Of a stretch of DNA of 64,000 nt, positions 24,201 through 43,422 are shown piece by piece. Made by a program: the position numbers and the translations under genes. The notes under the pieces are model-generated. The model searched no databases, was not told the origin of the DNA, and saw nothing but the letters and a program-made list of their open reading frames with translations. Every line of letters starts with the position of its first letter. Position 1 is the stretch's first letter. The DNA comes from Oryzias latipes (Eukaryota; Chordata; Actinopteri; Beloniformes; Adrianichthyidae): the NCBI RefSeq assembly GCF_002234675.1, contig NC_019864.2, forward strand, positions 10,626,129-10,690,128, in the 5' to 3' direction.

Positions 24201-24495
24201 GTTAAAAGGTGAATAATAACTGTTGATAAAAAACTGGAAACAAGAGGAAGTCTTTTTTCAATTAATTCAAAAAATGAACTGCTATTAATTAACTGTTATT
24301 ATTTTAAAATAATAATTTGAGGGGTTTAAGATTTTGTTTTTAAATACTGCTTTTGGTTTTTGTGCAGAGCCTTTAGAAGCTTATATTGATGATTTCTTAT
24401 TTGTCAATACTTGTACTAATATTGAATCCAAATTCAGGGGCAATTGGGGGGTCAGGGCTTAAGGTCTCGTCATCTGTAGCTCCGCCCCTGCTACT

Positions 24496-24775
24496 GGGGC
24501 GTCCGTGGAGCAGTGGTAGGGCGGTCGACCCATGATTGTGAGATTGCAGGTTCGATTCCCGCCTTGCACGCCCATGTGTCGTAGTGTCCTTGGGCAAGAC
24601 ACTGAACCCCACCTTGCCTCCGGTGGGAGGTTGGCGCCAGTGTTCGGCAGCGGAGCCACCATCAGTGTGTGAATGTGTGTGTGCATGGGTGAATGGGACT
24701 GTGACTGTAAAGTGCTTTGGGCCTTCGTAAGAAGGTAGAAAACACTATACAAGTATACGCCATTTACTTTTACTT
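24496..24775 (+). repeat. tRNA-derived SINE, near complete
   Basis: A box in GTCCGTGGAGCAGTGGTAGG, B box in GCAGGTTCGATTCCCGC, then CCTTGGGCAAGACACTGAAC. The tail AGTGCTTTGGGCCTTCGTAA with ACACTATACAAGTATACGCC is of the kind shared with LINEs. A reversed, internally deleted copy lies at 35107-35310. Confidence 0.85.
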
Positions 24776-25897
24776 GAATACCATTTTTATGGATACACAA
24801 CCTGTCTCTCGTCATCTGGGAATTGTTCCATGTTCCAATTATTTAAATTTTGTTCTATTATTGTTCATGATTTAATTTTTTCCCCAGATGAATCAAAAGA
24901 CATCAGGGAATCCCTAGTGAATCAGAAAACCAAACAAGTGTAAAACAGGCCAAGATCGAGAGGAACAAAACAAATTCAGACAAAGGAAAAAACCCAAACC
25001 TACTTGATAAACCGTGAACGCTACAGTACCTTTCCTTACTTTACAACAAATTTCAGTTCATATTGTTCACATATTCACACACTTCAATTAGAATAAATAA
25101 CATGTGGCAAAGTGACTTTTAGAGCTTGGAGTTCTATGTTTAGAGCTTTTAATTAAAGGAAGTTTTAGATGAAAAAGTATTTTTTCATCTGGCAAATACA
25201 TTTAAATGCAAAGTTTTAACATTTTATTTGTATAGCTTTTATCACCAATTAAGCTTTACAGTTACGCACTGTATTTCTAAAGTATATTTAGGAAATATGA
25301 ATTTCATATTATAATTGTTCACCTCCAATTAGACTTTTAGGTTTAAATACTAAGTTATATCAAAGACTGATGTTGAGGCATGTTTCTGCACAATACGTCT
25401 TTAAATGGAGTAAAAGAATGTTGTGGGTGAAGGATCTGTTGTTAAAAAGCCAAAATTCAGAAAAAGTTACCTACTGTTTGGATTTGTGCGTTTTTTTCTT
25501 TTTTTTTTAAATCTACAGCTGCATTTTAGTCTTCACAAAAAAATCCTTTTTTAAAGAACTATCCGTTTTAAAATATGCTTAACATCCAGCTGACCTATCC
25601 TATCAAACTGCCAAACCAGTATGTGTGCTGTTTAGGTACAAAGACAAGTTCTTAATAAAATAAAAAAAGTAAAAAAAAAAACATTTAAAAGTGAATACAA
25701 ATGTCTGCCTCTCATGGCTCTAAATGCCAGATTTGTCTCTTTAATAATTGTTTTTATCATTTCTAAACTGCAGCTGGTAAAATTGTATGTTGTTGAGAGC
25801 TTATTTCCTTTGTGCTTTAAGAACAATCAAAGCAGTAAAGCTGTCACATTAGTCATTTATCAATAAATTCTCAAAGTTAAACTAATTTTTAACTAGT
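24776..25897. other. AT-rich intergenic stretch, nothing recognised
   Basis: No coding frame, RNA gene or clear repeat boundary could be supported here. Confidence 0.4.
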
Positions 25898-26145
25898 TGG
25901 GCTGCACGGTGGGACAGTGGTTAGCACTCTTTCCTCACAGCAAGAAGGCCCCAGTTCAAGTCCCAGCTGGGGGGCCTGAAACAGAATCTCCAACAGGAGA
26001 CCTGTCTGTGTGGAGTTTCCATGTGTTACATGTTTTCTCCAGGGACTTCAGCTTCTCCCACCATCCAAATACTTTCCCACAAGTGACTGGGTTTGGCTCC
26101 AGCAGCCCCAAAAGGGACGAAAACAGGCTCAGAAAATGAATGAAT
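25898..26145 (+). repeat. tRNA-derived SINE (third type)
   Basis: Starts GGGCTGCACGGTGGGACAGT, with A box GACAGTGGTTAGCACTC and B box CCAGTTCAAGTCCCAGC, then TGTGTGGAGTTTCCATGTG and a tail ending in GAATGAATGAAC. This is a common fish SINE layout. Confidence 0.8.
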
Positions 26146-27560
26146 GAACAATGATCCACTCCATTACATTAAAATGAAATCAATGGCTCTAATTGCATCA
26201 CTGTAAACTTTAAGTGTTTTTTTTTTATAAATCGGGAATTTTTCAGTGTGTTTAGCCAGCTTTTATAACTTTACTGTCACCTAACTTGTAGTAGGTGGGG
26301 CCACATTTGTAATAGACAATTCATCATTGTTAACTGTATGATTGACATTTTTTTTTGGTTGTCTTTCTTGGCACTTTGGCGGAATCTTGCACACCTTGTC
26401 ATTATTCCAGTGTTTAACACTTCCTTGAAACACAGCCATCAAACTGTCTTCACAGAAACAGTGACAGACATCCAAGTTATGAGTATATTACTGGCTGAGT
26501 GCAGTAATAAATCAGGCATACTCAGTTTTATTGTAGATTTTAATAGGTATTTGACTAAAAAACAGTTTACTCTTAGTCCCACATAGCTACATCTTAAGAA
26601 TTCTAAGCGAAAATGAAAAAGAATTTGGAATTGATGAAAAATAAATTAAAACAAGGGGATTATTTTAGGGTTAATATTTTTTTGTTTGTTTGCTTTGAAG
26701 TGAGGATAACCTTATCCTGATGTGAAGATTACTTTTTGCCAGGCAGCATGACAGTTCATTTACAATGGATTACTGCAGTTGCATAAACAGCACTGCAGTC
26801 GTCACATGCTGTGAGATATTCTGGGAGAGAGGAGTGCTCTCAAAATGTCAGAGGTTTACAGGAAAGCATACCTACACTCTAAATGGGTGACTGAAAACTA
26901 TTTCTCTTTGTTTCAGAAAACATACACTTCAAATCAAGAACAATACCTGTGATTAAACTGTCTTTATTTGATGTACATTAGCCAACACTTTTGCAATGAG
27001 ACCGAACCTATTAAAGTTGGCTACCAGATCATAGGGTGGCGCTATGTACACAAATGCACTATTAAAATAACGCTTTTTCCTTAGAAAAAGTAGTGCACTT
27101 AAGTATAAGTATAGCTACTACAGGCCATGTTTGTGTAGTGTAGGAAGTACACTAACTGAATACTTCTTTCCACTAAATTGGAACATTTTAAGTTTAAAAT
27201 ATATAGATAATATATAAAAAGCAAACTTCAAGTATCCTTCCTCACTTTTAGTATGGACTAAGTACTGTTTACTTAAATAGAATACTTTTTGCTAAGGATT
27301 TAGCTAAAGTGATGTACAAAATGACTAGATGACTAGTCTAGGATTCAATCTTTTTTTTCTCATTTTGTGTATTTGTTCACTTTTGTGTATTAGTGAGTCA
27401 CTGAATTGTTGCTGTTAAAGCTCTCCATTTCTTAAAACAAAGTTGTAATACTATTTGTAAATCAAAAGTTTTATTATAAAAATCTAGAGAATCATATTCC
27501 CATCCAGTCACCTTTTTAAAAAATGTTTTCATGCATGGGCCTCCGATGACCCCACATAGC
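26146..27560. other. Intergenic stretch, no gene recognised
   Basis: AT-rich. About 27050-27310 has several AAGTACT-like words and may be an old MITE, but I cannot define its ends. Confidence 0.35.
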
Positions 27561-28558
27561 AGTAAGGTATTGTTATGAATGATTGATTGCAGATGTATTG
27601 TTAGATAGATATGTCTCTACATTTAAGATACTTTTAACAGTTTTTAAATGTCTTAACGGTCTTGCGCCTTCTTATTTATCAGATCTTTTAGTAAGATATG
27701 AACCCTCGCGGACCCTGAGATCCTCTCGCACTGGTCTGTTAACCATTCCAACTGTAAAAACTAAAACCTATGGAGAAGCTGCATTTCAGCACTATGGTCC
27801 CCGCTTATGGAACAGTCTGCCAGAGGGCCTGAGAGCCGCAGAGAGCATTGATACTTTTAAGAAAAGGCTCAAGACCCATCTTTTTAACCTGGCTTTTATC
27901 TAATTTTTATTTATTATTTATTTATTTTACTACTTTTATTTATTTATTGTTATTTATCTATATGTATTTTCTATTTTTATTTTATTTCTTTATCCATTTT
28001 ATCTTGTTTTATGAACTTGAACCTGATTTTTAACGTGTTATTTTAATTTACCTTATTTCAATGTTTTATCGTTTTTATCAATATGTTTACTTTTTGATTC
28101 TCAATTTTTATTCATTTTTATTTCCGGTGCTTCCTCAGCTGGAACCTCTCCCTCTTGGACGGCTGCTGTTCAGCCGCTGCGGCTCTGGGTGGGGACCTGC
28201 ATCACCGCTTAGCTGTGGTGGAGCGGTCCCCGCCTGTGATGTTGCATTTGGCCGTCTATGCGGCTGTTCACAGGGGGGGAGGTTCCAATTATTAGCGTTT
28301 CCCGCATCATGTTTTTGTGCTCAGCATATGTTTTACAGCCTATTTTTCATTGTCATTTTCCATCAGTTAGAGAGTGGGAGGTGTGAAAGGCGTGGGGGGC
28401 TAGGTACGGGGAGGGGGGCCCTATTATTTATTTATTTATTTATTAATGCTTGCTTGTTTTTATATTTTGTTGTTTTAATGTAAAGCACTTTGTGTTATAT
28501 TTTTATATGAAAAGTGCTTTATAAATAAAGTTTGATTTGATTTGATTTGATTTGATGT
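27560..28558 (+). mobile_element. Non-LTR retrotransposon 3' fragment with (TTTGA)n tail
   Basis: Frame 27583-27903 reads ILLTVFKCLNGLAPSYLSDL, then TLRSSRTGLLTIP, KTYGEAAFQHYGPRLWNSLP and FKKRLKTHLFNL, the usual C-terminal end of a fish LINE ORF2. Next come an AT-rich 3' region, a GC-rich block (28126-28280) and a tail of AAATAAAGTTTGATTTGATT type, with TTTGA repeats at about 28527-28557. 5'-truncated. Confidence 0.85.
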
Positions 28559-28844
28559 CTGGGATGCATTCTGCGGCTCAATTGTCATCAAGAATTAACC
28601 TTCTCGTTTTGGATTTTCAATCCAAAATGAAATGTATCTTCATTGTCTCCAAAATGAGCACAAAAGCACTTAAATCGGTTAAAACTAAAGAAAAAATGTC
28701 TATTTAAAACTCAATTTTATATCTTCAGTAAGTTTTGTCATTTTCGATTTAATATAACTACATTAAAAGTTGTAAAATTTACGAGTTCACCTAAATGCCT
28801 CATGGCAGCACGCAGTCGAGGGAGGAGGCCTTTCTCTAGCTGTG

Positions 28845-28895
28845 ATTGGACGACAGGCTGTCAGTTCCCCAGAATGTGTGTCAAAATTGACCAAT
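28845..28895. promoter_or_regulatory. Two CCAAT boxes in the samtor promoter
   Basis: ATTGG at 28845-28849 (inverted) and CCAAT at 28891-28895, 98-148 bases before the samtor start codon, in a CpG-containing stretch with no TATA box. This arrangement suggests NF-Y binding at a housekeeping promoter. Confidence 0.45.
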
Positions 28896-28992
28896 CGTCT
28901 TGCGCGTTGTTGCCTGGTGGTGTCTGGCCGGTCGGATTGCAGTTTGGAAAAAGAGAAGCGGTCAGCGGAGGCGTCGTCGGCGGAACGGAGCG

Positions 28993-36101
<7,109 letters not shown>

Positions 36102-37170
36102 ACGGAACCAGCACCCCCCCTTCTGCTGCTGCGCTGCCAAATTCAAACCTGCTGCATCCTTCTCCCCCCTTTTTCTCCCGAGAAAATGCAATTTGCACAG
36201 TGTGACCGAGAAAAGTTTACAGATTATTTTCTCATATCCACACTCCATTAAAGAGTAAAAATTGCACATGCTGACACTAAGATGGATCTATTTTCATATA
36301 TAACTAGGTTTTTCTCCTTTTTATTTTTAATATTTGGAAATTGACCCCCCTTTGTAATGCAAATTTCCCAAACCGTTCTCGAAAAGTCCAAATGGGCTCG
36401 TCAACATTCTGTCTAGATTGGAATAAGGTAGTGCTGATCAAAAACAACAAGCTGAGAGGCCACGAAGGCTGGAAGGACGGCTGCACTCGCTTCTGTCACT
36501 GTCATGCAGCAGACTATTGATGTGCTTTTAGTTTACTTAGACAAAAAAAATCATTTTTAAATGGAAAATATACTCCATACTTTTAGTCAGATGTTAACCT
36601 GTGAAATCTGTGATGATGCTGTTTGAACTGAATGACTTCTGTAGATTTTACAAAAAAAAAATTAGTATTTGTAGCAATTTTAGAATCCTACAGTAGAAGA
36701 AGTGTTACCCTGGTTTACTTTTGTGAAAATGTAACTGTTTACTTCATGTGTAAAAAGGTACAAATGTTAAATAGGTACTTTTTTGGGGGGGCTTCACTCA
36801 TTATTCTGACAAAATTTTGTTAGATTATAGACATTTCTTTTATTTTAAGAGAAAAACACCAGTGGGAGTGGGTGGCATTTTCCCCTCACCTGTGTCCTTT
36901 CATTTAAAAAAATCGAACCAATTTTTGCACTAAGTGGTAGTTTTCTAATAGGGAGTCATTCAGAAGAAAAGGCTGGCGTGGAGTTGACAAAACTGCTACG
37001 GTTTCAGCTGAGGACACTACCAGGTGAAGTGAAAGTGTGTTTGTGGGTCTGAATGAAGGAGTGGACTCTGTTTTTGTGGCCTGCACTTTATTGCCTAATC
37101 CAGGGGGGGCCCCAGCAAATGTGTCCTTTTAGCTCTTAATAATAGTCGATGACTGGCCAATAAAACAATC
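36102..37170 (+). other. samtor: samtor 3' untranslated region
   Basis: AT-rich sequence after the samtor stop. Candidate poly(A) signals are ATTAAA near 36246 and AATAAA at 37159-37164; the extent of the UTR is not decided by sequence. Confidence 0.45.
37159..37164 (+). other. Poly(A) signal AATAAA (samtor candidate)
   Basis: Plus-strand AATAAA 1.06 kb after the samtor stop. A nearer variant ATTAAA at about 36246 is an alternative. Confidence 0.35.
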
Positions 37171-38384
37171 CCATTCAGACGAAGGTGCCTTGTATTTTTA
37201 TGTCAGTTTTGGACAAAATGAGTGGTTTGACAGGATCTTCCTCTGTTGTGTTAAGGGAACAAGACAGTGTAGGTGTACAAAGTTTGTGCTCTCTATATCA
37301 TTTTGAGACTACATGAGTTCTATTTTTTTTTCTTTTTTGTTGTCTTCCAGTCTTTTGGCCCATTTGCATGATTTATTTTTCTTCATTATCACCGTTTCAT
37401 CCATGCAGAACAAGGTGTGCACATCAGACGGTTGTATTTCTCTGTGATAAATGAATGTGATGTATAAGTTGTGTTGTTTTTGTGTTGACTATCCAGTGCT
37501 GCAGATGTGTACTAAAGGGTTTCAAGTCAAGAAAGAAGCAGCAGTTAAGAAAGCTGCTTATTTTCTTGAAATCAGCTAGAAACCAAAAAGGTTTGAAGGC
37601 CTGACGGTGGTTAAAATACATTCAATTACTTTTACCCATAAGGCAATGTTACTTTTTAAAGTTTTATTAAGTATTGTGGGAAATTGCTGGTTGTAGTAGA
37701 ACAAAAATCATCAAATGAGTAAACAGTGTTTTGTCTTTATTATAGAGAGTTTGATTGTTGCTTTGGCATATTTTCCATCATGATCTCAGCATTTCTGTAT
37801 CCTGAAAAACGTCAACGAAAAAGAAAAGTATGGAACTGGAAAAGGAAAGTTGAAAGTGCTGCAATAAATAAAAAGTCAACATGATTCTAATCGTTGCATA
37901 GCCTCCTTCAGACTGGAAAGTGTAGAGTTAGGACATCAGACCTGCTCATCAAGCTGTAGAAGTTCCCCAAAGTTTTCTTTGTATCTGAAAAGAAACCAAA
38001 ACATTTCTGAACCCAACACGGCTGGGTTACATTTAGGTAATAAAGTTTGACATGAAGTGAAATGTTGAATCCTCTCTTTTTGAACTATGACACCCATCAA
38101 CTTCCTCACAGGTCTGTTTCCTAAAAAACAAACAAAAAAAGCCCTTAAACGTTTAACCTTCATTTTCTTTATTTGTTGTATTCATTCATTTGTTCATTCT
38201 TTCAATTGAAAATTCCATCTTGTATGTTATGTGCAATAAAACTTAAGATATTCACATCTTTACATAAAATCAAATAATGGTGACTAATGTTGATTTTACC
38301 CTATGGAACCATTCCTATTATATCTAATACAGGCATTTCTGAGACTCTTATCTCATTAGCATGACCCAAACTTTTGTATCCTAT
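37171..38384. other. Intergenic stretch, nothing recognised
   Basis: AT-rich, with further AATAAA words near 37862. No frame or repeat could be supported. Confidence 0.4.
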
Positions 38385-38551
38385 GACCCCACCCTTACAT
38401 TGATGTGTTCTCCCTACCATGACAAAGGTGGATAAAGGTGGAAAAATTTCATGTAATCCATGAATCATTGAAGAAAAAAGGTTCAGCGCACTGTCTAGTG
38501 GGTCTAGATGACCCAACTCCCAATGTTAAAGTGCCTAGGATAGCACAAGGG
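38385..38551 (-). mobile_element. piggyBac-like MITE, copy 3 (reverse, one end decayed)
   Basis: Reverse match to 16561-16766, ending CCTAGGATAGCACAAGGG then TTAC. The other terminal inverted repeat is missing or altered. Confidence 0.7.
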
Positions 38552-38889
38552 TTACAAAGTTCACAACAATAGTAGTTTAGGATGAAAATATGACATGTGT
38601 TCAGAGGAAAAAACAGCTTTTTGTGTCAAATTTGATCCACACATTTATAACATGGTATAACTGTACTATTTGAAGAATCAAACATATAGACCTTTAGAAT
38701 ACGCAGTCCCTTTAAAAGACAACATAACATTAGATGAGCCTTTTTCATATTTAAGCTTTAAAATTAGCAAACTTTTCCCGCTAAGTGTTTTTGAGATTTT
38801 GAGAAAGCAGCCAGTTTGAAAAGAGCTGGAAAAGCACTTCTACTGCCCTCTAGTGGAGTGACGATGAACTACAGGGCAGAAAACTGTAA

Positions 38890-39104
38890 CCCTTGTGCTA
38901 TCCTAGGCACTTTAACATTGGGAGTTGGGTCATCTAGACCCACTAGACAGTGCTCTGAACCTTTTTTCTTCAATGATTTGTGATCTTCACTGGTGTCCAT
39001 GGATTACAAGAAATCTTTCCACCTTCATCCACCTTTGTCCACCTTTGTCATGGTAGGGAGAACACGTCAAAGTAAGGGTGGGGTCATCTAAGATAGCACA
39101 AGGG
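38890..39104 (+). mobile_element. piggyBac-like MITE, copy 4
   Basis: Complete copy, CCCTTGTGCTATC to GATAGCACAAGGG, with a small internal duplication of TCCACCTTTG. Followed by the 63-bp segment also found after copy 2. Confidence 0.8.
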
Positions 39105-39167
39105 ATAACTGTAATGACCAAGTGTCATTTGTACAGTTAACCAGGCCCTCCAGATGTTTTCCCAGTT

Positions 39168-39964
39168 AAACTACTATAATTGATACTATCTATATCACGA
39201 TTTTGCTAAATTAATCGTGGATTTCTTCTAAGAATAAAAAATTCTAACATTTTTATTCTAAAAAAACTTTTTACCTATTATTTGATCTAATGGGTTGTGA
39301 TAAATAAGACAAAAGCTATCATATTTGTTAATCATATAACATTTTCGTAACCCAACAATATATACAACTTCATTATATCCTTTATGCATAATACAACAGA
39401 TAAATCATAAAACGTTTTAGAGCATACAGATGAACTCTTTTCCCTTTATTTTACAATCTGAATCATTAAAATTACACATTAATTTGCAGAAAGTATTCCT
39501 CTTAGAGTTTTACTATTTTACCTACCAATATTCAAAAGGTAAACTATTTTAACGACGTAATCTGTTTCTACCGCTGGCTCTTTCGCTTTCGTACACAACC
39601 CAAGACTTTTTGACCCTTCGCGCACGCCGTACAGTCACAATAGTTATGGCGTCTGACTCGATCTGACTTCCAAGTTTTGACGGAACAAACTTTTGGAGTA
39701 ACCATGTCTCCGACATCCGCAGCGGCTGTTCGGACACCGTTCGGTTCGCAGTCTTTCCGAACCGCCTCTGACATCAGATAGGAGTCCAACTGCGGTCCTC
39801 GCGATGCGAACGAGTCCGACTTCAGGATGCAGAGCCGGCGGTTAAGTTAAGCTAACCGCCGTCATCAGCAGGGCGATTAGCTAAAGTTTCTGTCAAAACT
39901 CAGACCAATTAACTTTTTCTTTTTTACTTTGAAACATTCTTTACATTTCCCGTTCCCCGTGAAA
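39168..39964 (+). promoter_or_regulatory. tmem168 upstream region and 5' UTR
   Basis: AT-rich to about 39550, then CpG-rich to the start codon, consistent with a CpG-type promoter. CCAAT lies at 39905-39909, 56 bases before the chosen ATG. No TATA box seen. Confidence 0.4.
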
Positions 39965-42276
39965 ATGTGTCGTTTTCTTCGGTACTGTACCAGCCATTGT
40001 CTCAACGCAGCAATGACCCGGCTGGAGGAGGTCAACGGGGAAGTGAGCATGCGGTCGTCGGTTCGGTGGCTCGGCTACCTGTCCGGTCTGAACCTGCTCA
40101 TCGCCCTCTGTTGGGGTTTGTACTCGCGGTGGGACGCTACCTCCGAGAGCATTTACCTGGTGATTCTGGTCCTGGGGGTGTTTGTCCTGGTAGTAGCCGG
40201 AGTTCTGTACTACTTCTTCAACTTGGACCGGTTCAGCCTCGGCCTCCTGCACCTGTGGTATGGCTTTTTACTGGGTCTGCTCTCCTTGGCGAGCGCGCCC
40301 AACCTAAAGTTTACCAGCAAGGAGCAGGCGACCAACTACCTGCTGCTGGCCAGCGTGGTTCTGAGGTGCCTGTGGGCGCTGCTGGAGCGCCTCCTCGGAA
40401 GCACCAGGTACCGTCCCGCCTTCCTGACCTCTGCGGAGCGGATGGAGCTGGGGGGCTTCGCCGTGGCCAGCACGCTGATGCCGCTGCGCGCGTGCGCCAG
40501 CGTGTTCGCGCTCGTGGCGGCGCTCGCCGCCGTCATGGCCGTGCTTCGAATGAGGGCCCCTGCGGCTTTATACAACCTGATTTTCTTCGGAGTCTTATCA
40601 GGTGAAATGTTTTTCAAAAACCTGGGGATCTCCCCGAACCCGTTCGCCCTGACCTGCTTCTTCGGCCGGCTGATCTGCGACCCCCTGCTGGACTGTTACT
40701 TCTGCGGGCTCTCCGTGACGGAGCGCTGGCGGTCCTTCCTGCTGTGGAGGGGTCTGTGGCGCCGGCTGGCTCTGCTGCCGCTCCTGGGGGTGGAGGTGCT
40801 CTTCATCAGCCTGACCGGCTGGATAATGGCAGACCAGCCGCAGTGGTACATGCTCCTGCCGGGCTTCCTGGTCTTTCTGCTCTTCTGGGCCACCTGCCAC
40901 GTGCTGTTCCTGATCACCCTGTGGGGCTTCCACTCCAAACTCAGCGACTGCCAGCACCTCTTCCACTACCAGGACACCAGTCTGGACAAGGTCATGGCCT
41001 CCAAGGGATTGAGACATTTCTGCCTCATCTCAGGGCGGCTGGCGGTCTTCACTCTGGTCTCCAGCATTGTGATCGCCATTTTCTGTTTGCAGGTGAGAGG
41101 AATCGAACATTTCGAGAGATTTCCAACATGTGGTTCGATTTGTCTGCAGCAGTTTCCGTTGTCTCTGCAGGCTGGCAGCGCCTTGTTCACAGGGATGTTT
41201 CTCCTGATCCTGCCCCTGGAGTCTCTGTTCCATGGCCTCTTCTACGAGCTGGGGAATACTCTGGGGGGGACCTGTGTGGGCTACGCCGTGGTCATCCCCA
41301 CCAACTACTGCAGGTATTAGAAACGACCCAACAGATCTCTGACTGGAGTGCCCTTCACGCGTTAAAACACTCGTTCCTCTGCAGTCCCGACGGCCAGCCC
41401 CTTCTCCTGCCCCCGGGTCAAGTGCAGGAGCTGAACAAGCGCTCCACTGGCATGCTGAACAACGTGCAGCGGTTTTTCGCCCACCACCTGATCGAGAACT
41501 TTGGCTGCGACTATTCGACCAGCGGGTTGACCCTCGAGGCCCTGCAGGCCAAGATCAAAGCCTTTTTTGAGTTGCGCACCCCGGACGGACCTCGCCACGA
41601 CACGTACATGATCTTTTACAGTGGTCACACGCACCGCTCCGGAGAGTGGGCGCTGGCAGGTGAGCGGCGCTGCGCTTCAGCGGTGGAGTCCTGCTCTGAC
41701 GGGGGTTCTTAACCGTGTTTATCTTCAGGTGGGGACACTCTGCACCTGCATCAGATTCTGGACTGGTGGAGGGAGAAGAACGGCAGCTTCTGCTCCCGCC
41801 TGGTGCTGGTGCTCGACTGTGAGAACTCGCTGCCGTGGGTCAAAGAGGTTCAGAAGGTGGAGGGCGCGTACGCGGCGGTGCAGGGGGCCACGCTCTCCAG
41901 GGCGACGGACGTAGAGCTGCAGGACCCGCCGCAGCTCGGCGACTTCACCGCTCAGTGGGTGGAGTACAACTGCAACCCCAGCAGCAACATCCAGTGGTCG
42001 GAGCGGGGCAGGCCCGTCTCCGCCGCGTACGGCCTCTCCAAGCACTGGAGCGACTACACCCTGCACCTTCCCACGGGGAGCGACGTGAGCAACCACCTGA
42101 GCGGGTCCTTCCCCCGGTTCTCCTTTCCTGTGGTTCAGCTGGCTCTGTGGTGCGGCAGCCTGGACTTGCTGTGGATTTGGAGTTTTTGTCTGAAATGTCT
42201 GAAAAGATGGAAGCTGAACTGGTGCCCACCTGCCATACTGGACACCGGGCAAGGCTTCAAACTAGTGAGATCGTAG
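39965..42276 (+). CDS. tmem168: Transmembrane protein 168
   Basis: Four exons, 39965-41092, 41171-41313, 41385-41659 and 41729-42276, join in phase to 697 residues, the length of the human protein. The start at [12 protein letters not shown] is chosen by family match; an in-frame ATG 36 bases upstream would add 12 residues. About ten hydrophobic segments fill the first 430 residues (for example [20 protein letters not shown] and [20 protein letters not shown]). They are followed by a soluble part with [56 protein letters not shown] and [16 protein letters not shown], then a last hydrophobic stretch and the end [12 protein letters not shown]. The molecular role is not well known; it is an organelle/nuclear-envelope membrane protein. 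Intron 1 is only 78 bases and open in frame. Confidence 0.96.
41093..41170 (+). other. tmem168 intron 1, 78 bp, open in frame
   Basis: CAG|GTGAGAGG donor and TTGTCTCTGCAG|G acceptor. The 26 codons between contain no stop, so a retained-intron protein would be full length with a 26-residue insert. Confidence 0.85.
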
Positions 42277-43090
42277 CCGTTTGAAAGACAACGTTTGTCT
42301 TTAACCCTTAAAGAAGAAAAAAAGTCGCTTTTAAACTGAAATAGCCAAAAAAAAAAAACACAACTCCAACTTTAAATATGAACCAGTTACTGATGACATT
42401 TTTTAAATACAATTTTAATGTATTGAATAATATTTTCTTAATGTAGCAGTTTTATTTTGAAAGAGTGTATTTTCTAATGAGAACATTGAAAGCAGCACCT
42501 TACACATTTAACCCCTTGATGCCTACTGATATGGAAAAAAGGAGCATTTCAGCCCCCAAACTAACTACATTTAGCTCATACTTGAAAACCAATGGAGGTG
42601 AATTTTTCTATTCATTGCTGAAAATAAATTCTGGCATTAAGGGGTTCTAGCTCTTGACTGATCCCATTTTCAGCCTGAGATTGAGTATTCACTGCCTTGT
42701 ACTGTAATTGAACCAAACCACCTTATTTTGTGAATTTTTGCTCTCAAACCAAAGAAGCTTTTTTTCTTTTTCTTTTTTTGAGAGCCTGTGAATTCCATAG
42801 CTTTATTTTTTGCCTCTGTCTCTCTGGATGGAGCTATAATTGTTTTAAATGTTTCTTTTATATAATACTTTTATCTTCTTACATAAACTTGCTTTGTTCT
42901 CTGATGCAGAAAAAAACATTTTCTATTCACTCCAGCTGCTTGTGGCTCCACAGAAACTGACGAGTTCACTGTTTTTCATGGGATTTTTTACATTTATAGG
43001 ACTATGCAATTTTGTTCTGATGACTTTAATAAGGGGAACAGTGATTTCAGGAAGAACAGGTAACAGATTAATGAAACTATGCAATAAAAA
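42277..43090 (+). other. tmem168: tmem168 3' UTR
   Basis: About 0.8 kb after the stop, ending near AATAAA at 43083-43088; an earlier AATAAA lies near 42623. Confidence 0.55.
43083..43088 (+). other. Poly(A) signal AATAAA (tmem168)
   Basis: In CTATGCAATAAAAACTG, followed by a T/GT-rich stretch with CTGTGGATCTTGTGC, a plausible downstream element. Confidence 0.55.
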
Positions 43091-43416
43091 CTGAATACTG
43101 AAGTGTAAACCTGTGGATCTTGTGCTCCATTTCACCTCAAAGTGCTGTTGATGTTCGATAACATTTGAGTTGTCTCATTCTGGCGGCCATCGGGTAGTTT
43201 TACTGGTTTAAACTTGTTCTAAACCAGTTTGACTCCGTACATCTTAAGTTTGTCTTTTTTAATGTCTTCTTTTCCTAAATTTGTATCAAGTCGACACCGA
43301 TGAACTTGTTTGGACAAATGTGATTCAAATTGAAACGCTCTTTATCAAGCAGTTTCATGCAGCAGCAACACAAAAAGCTTTACAGGTTAAAAACAAAATT
43401 ATAAAACTAAATAGGA

Positions 43417-43422
43417 TTTATT
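43417..43422 (-). other. Poly(A) signal AATAAA (distal candidate for ptdss2)
   Basis: Minus-strand AATAAA about 2.07 kb after the ptdss2 stop. A nearer one at 44400-44405 is an alternative. Only about 330 bases separate this from the converging tmem168 signal. Confidence 0.35.

Noticed and set aside
24496-24775. tRNA gene, from clear A and B boxes (also at 5670, 14365, 25898)
   Set aside because: The boxes are followed by SINE bodies and tails, and the copies recur; no complete cloverleaf was evident.
20902-28992. gpr85 between ppp1r3a and samtor
   Set aside because: No long seven-transmembrane single-exon frame exists in this interval; only repeats and short frames are present.
40744-41712. 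322-residue plus-strand frame and other long frames over tmem168 (39967-40605, 40598-41017, 41725-42252)
   Set aside because: They overlap the strongly supported tmem168 exons in other frames, run across introns, and have compositions typical of GC-driven shadows.
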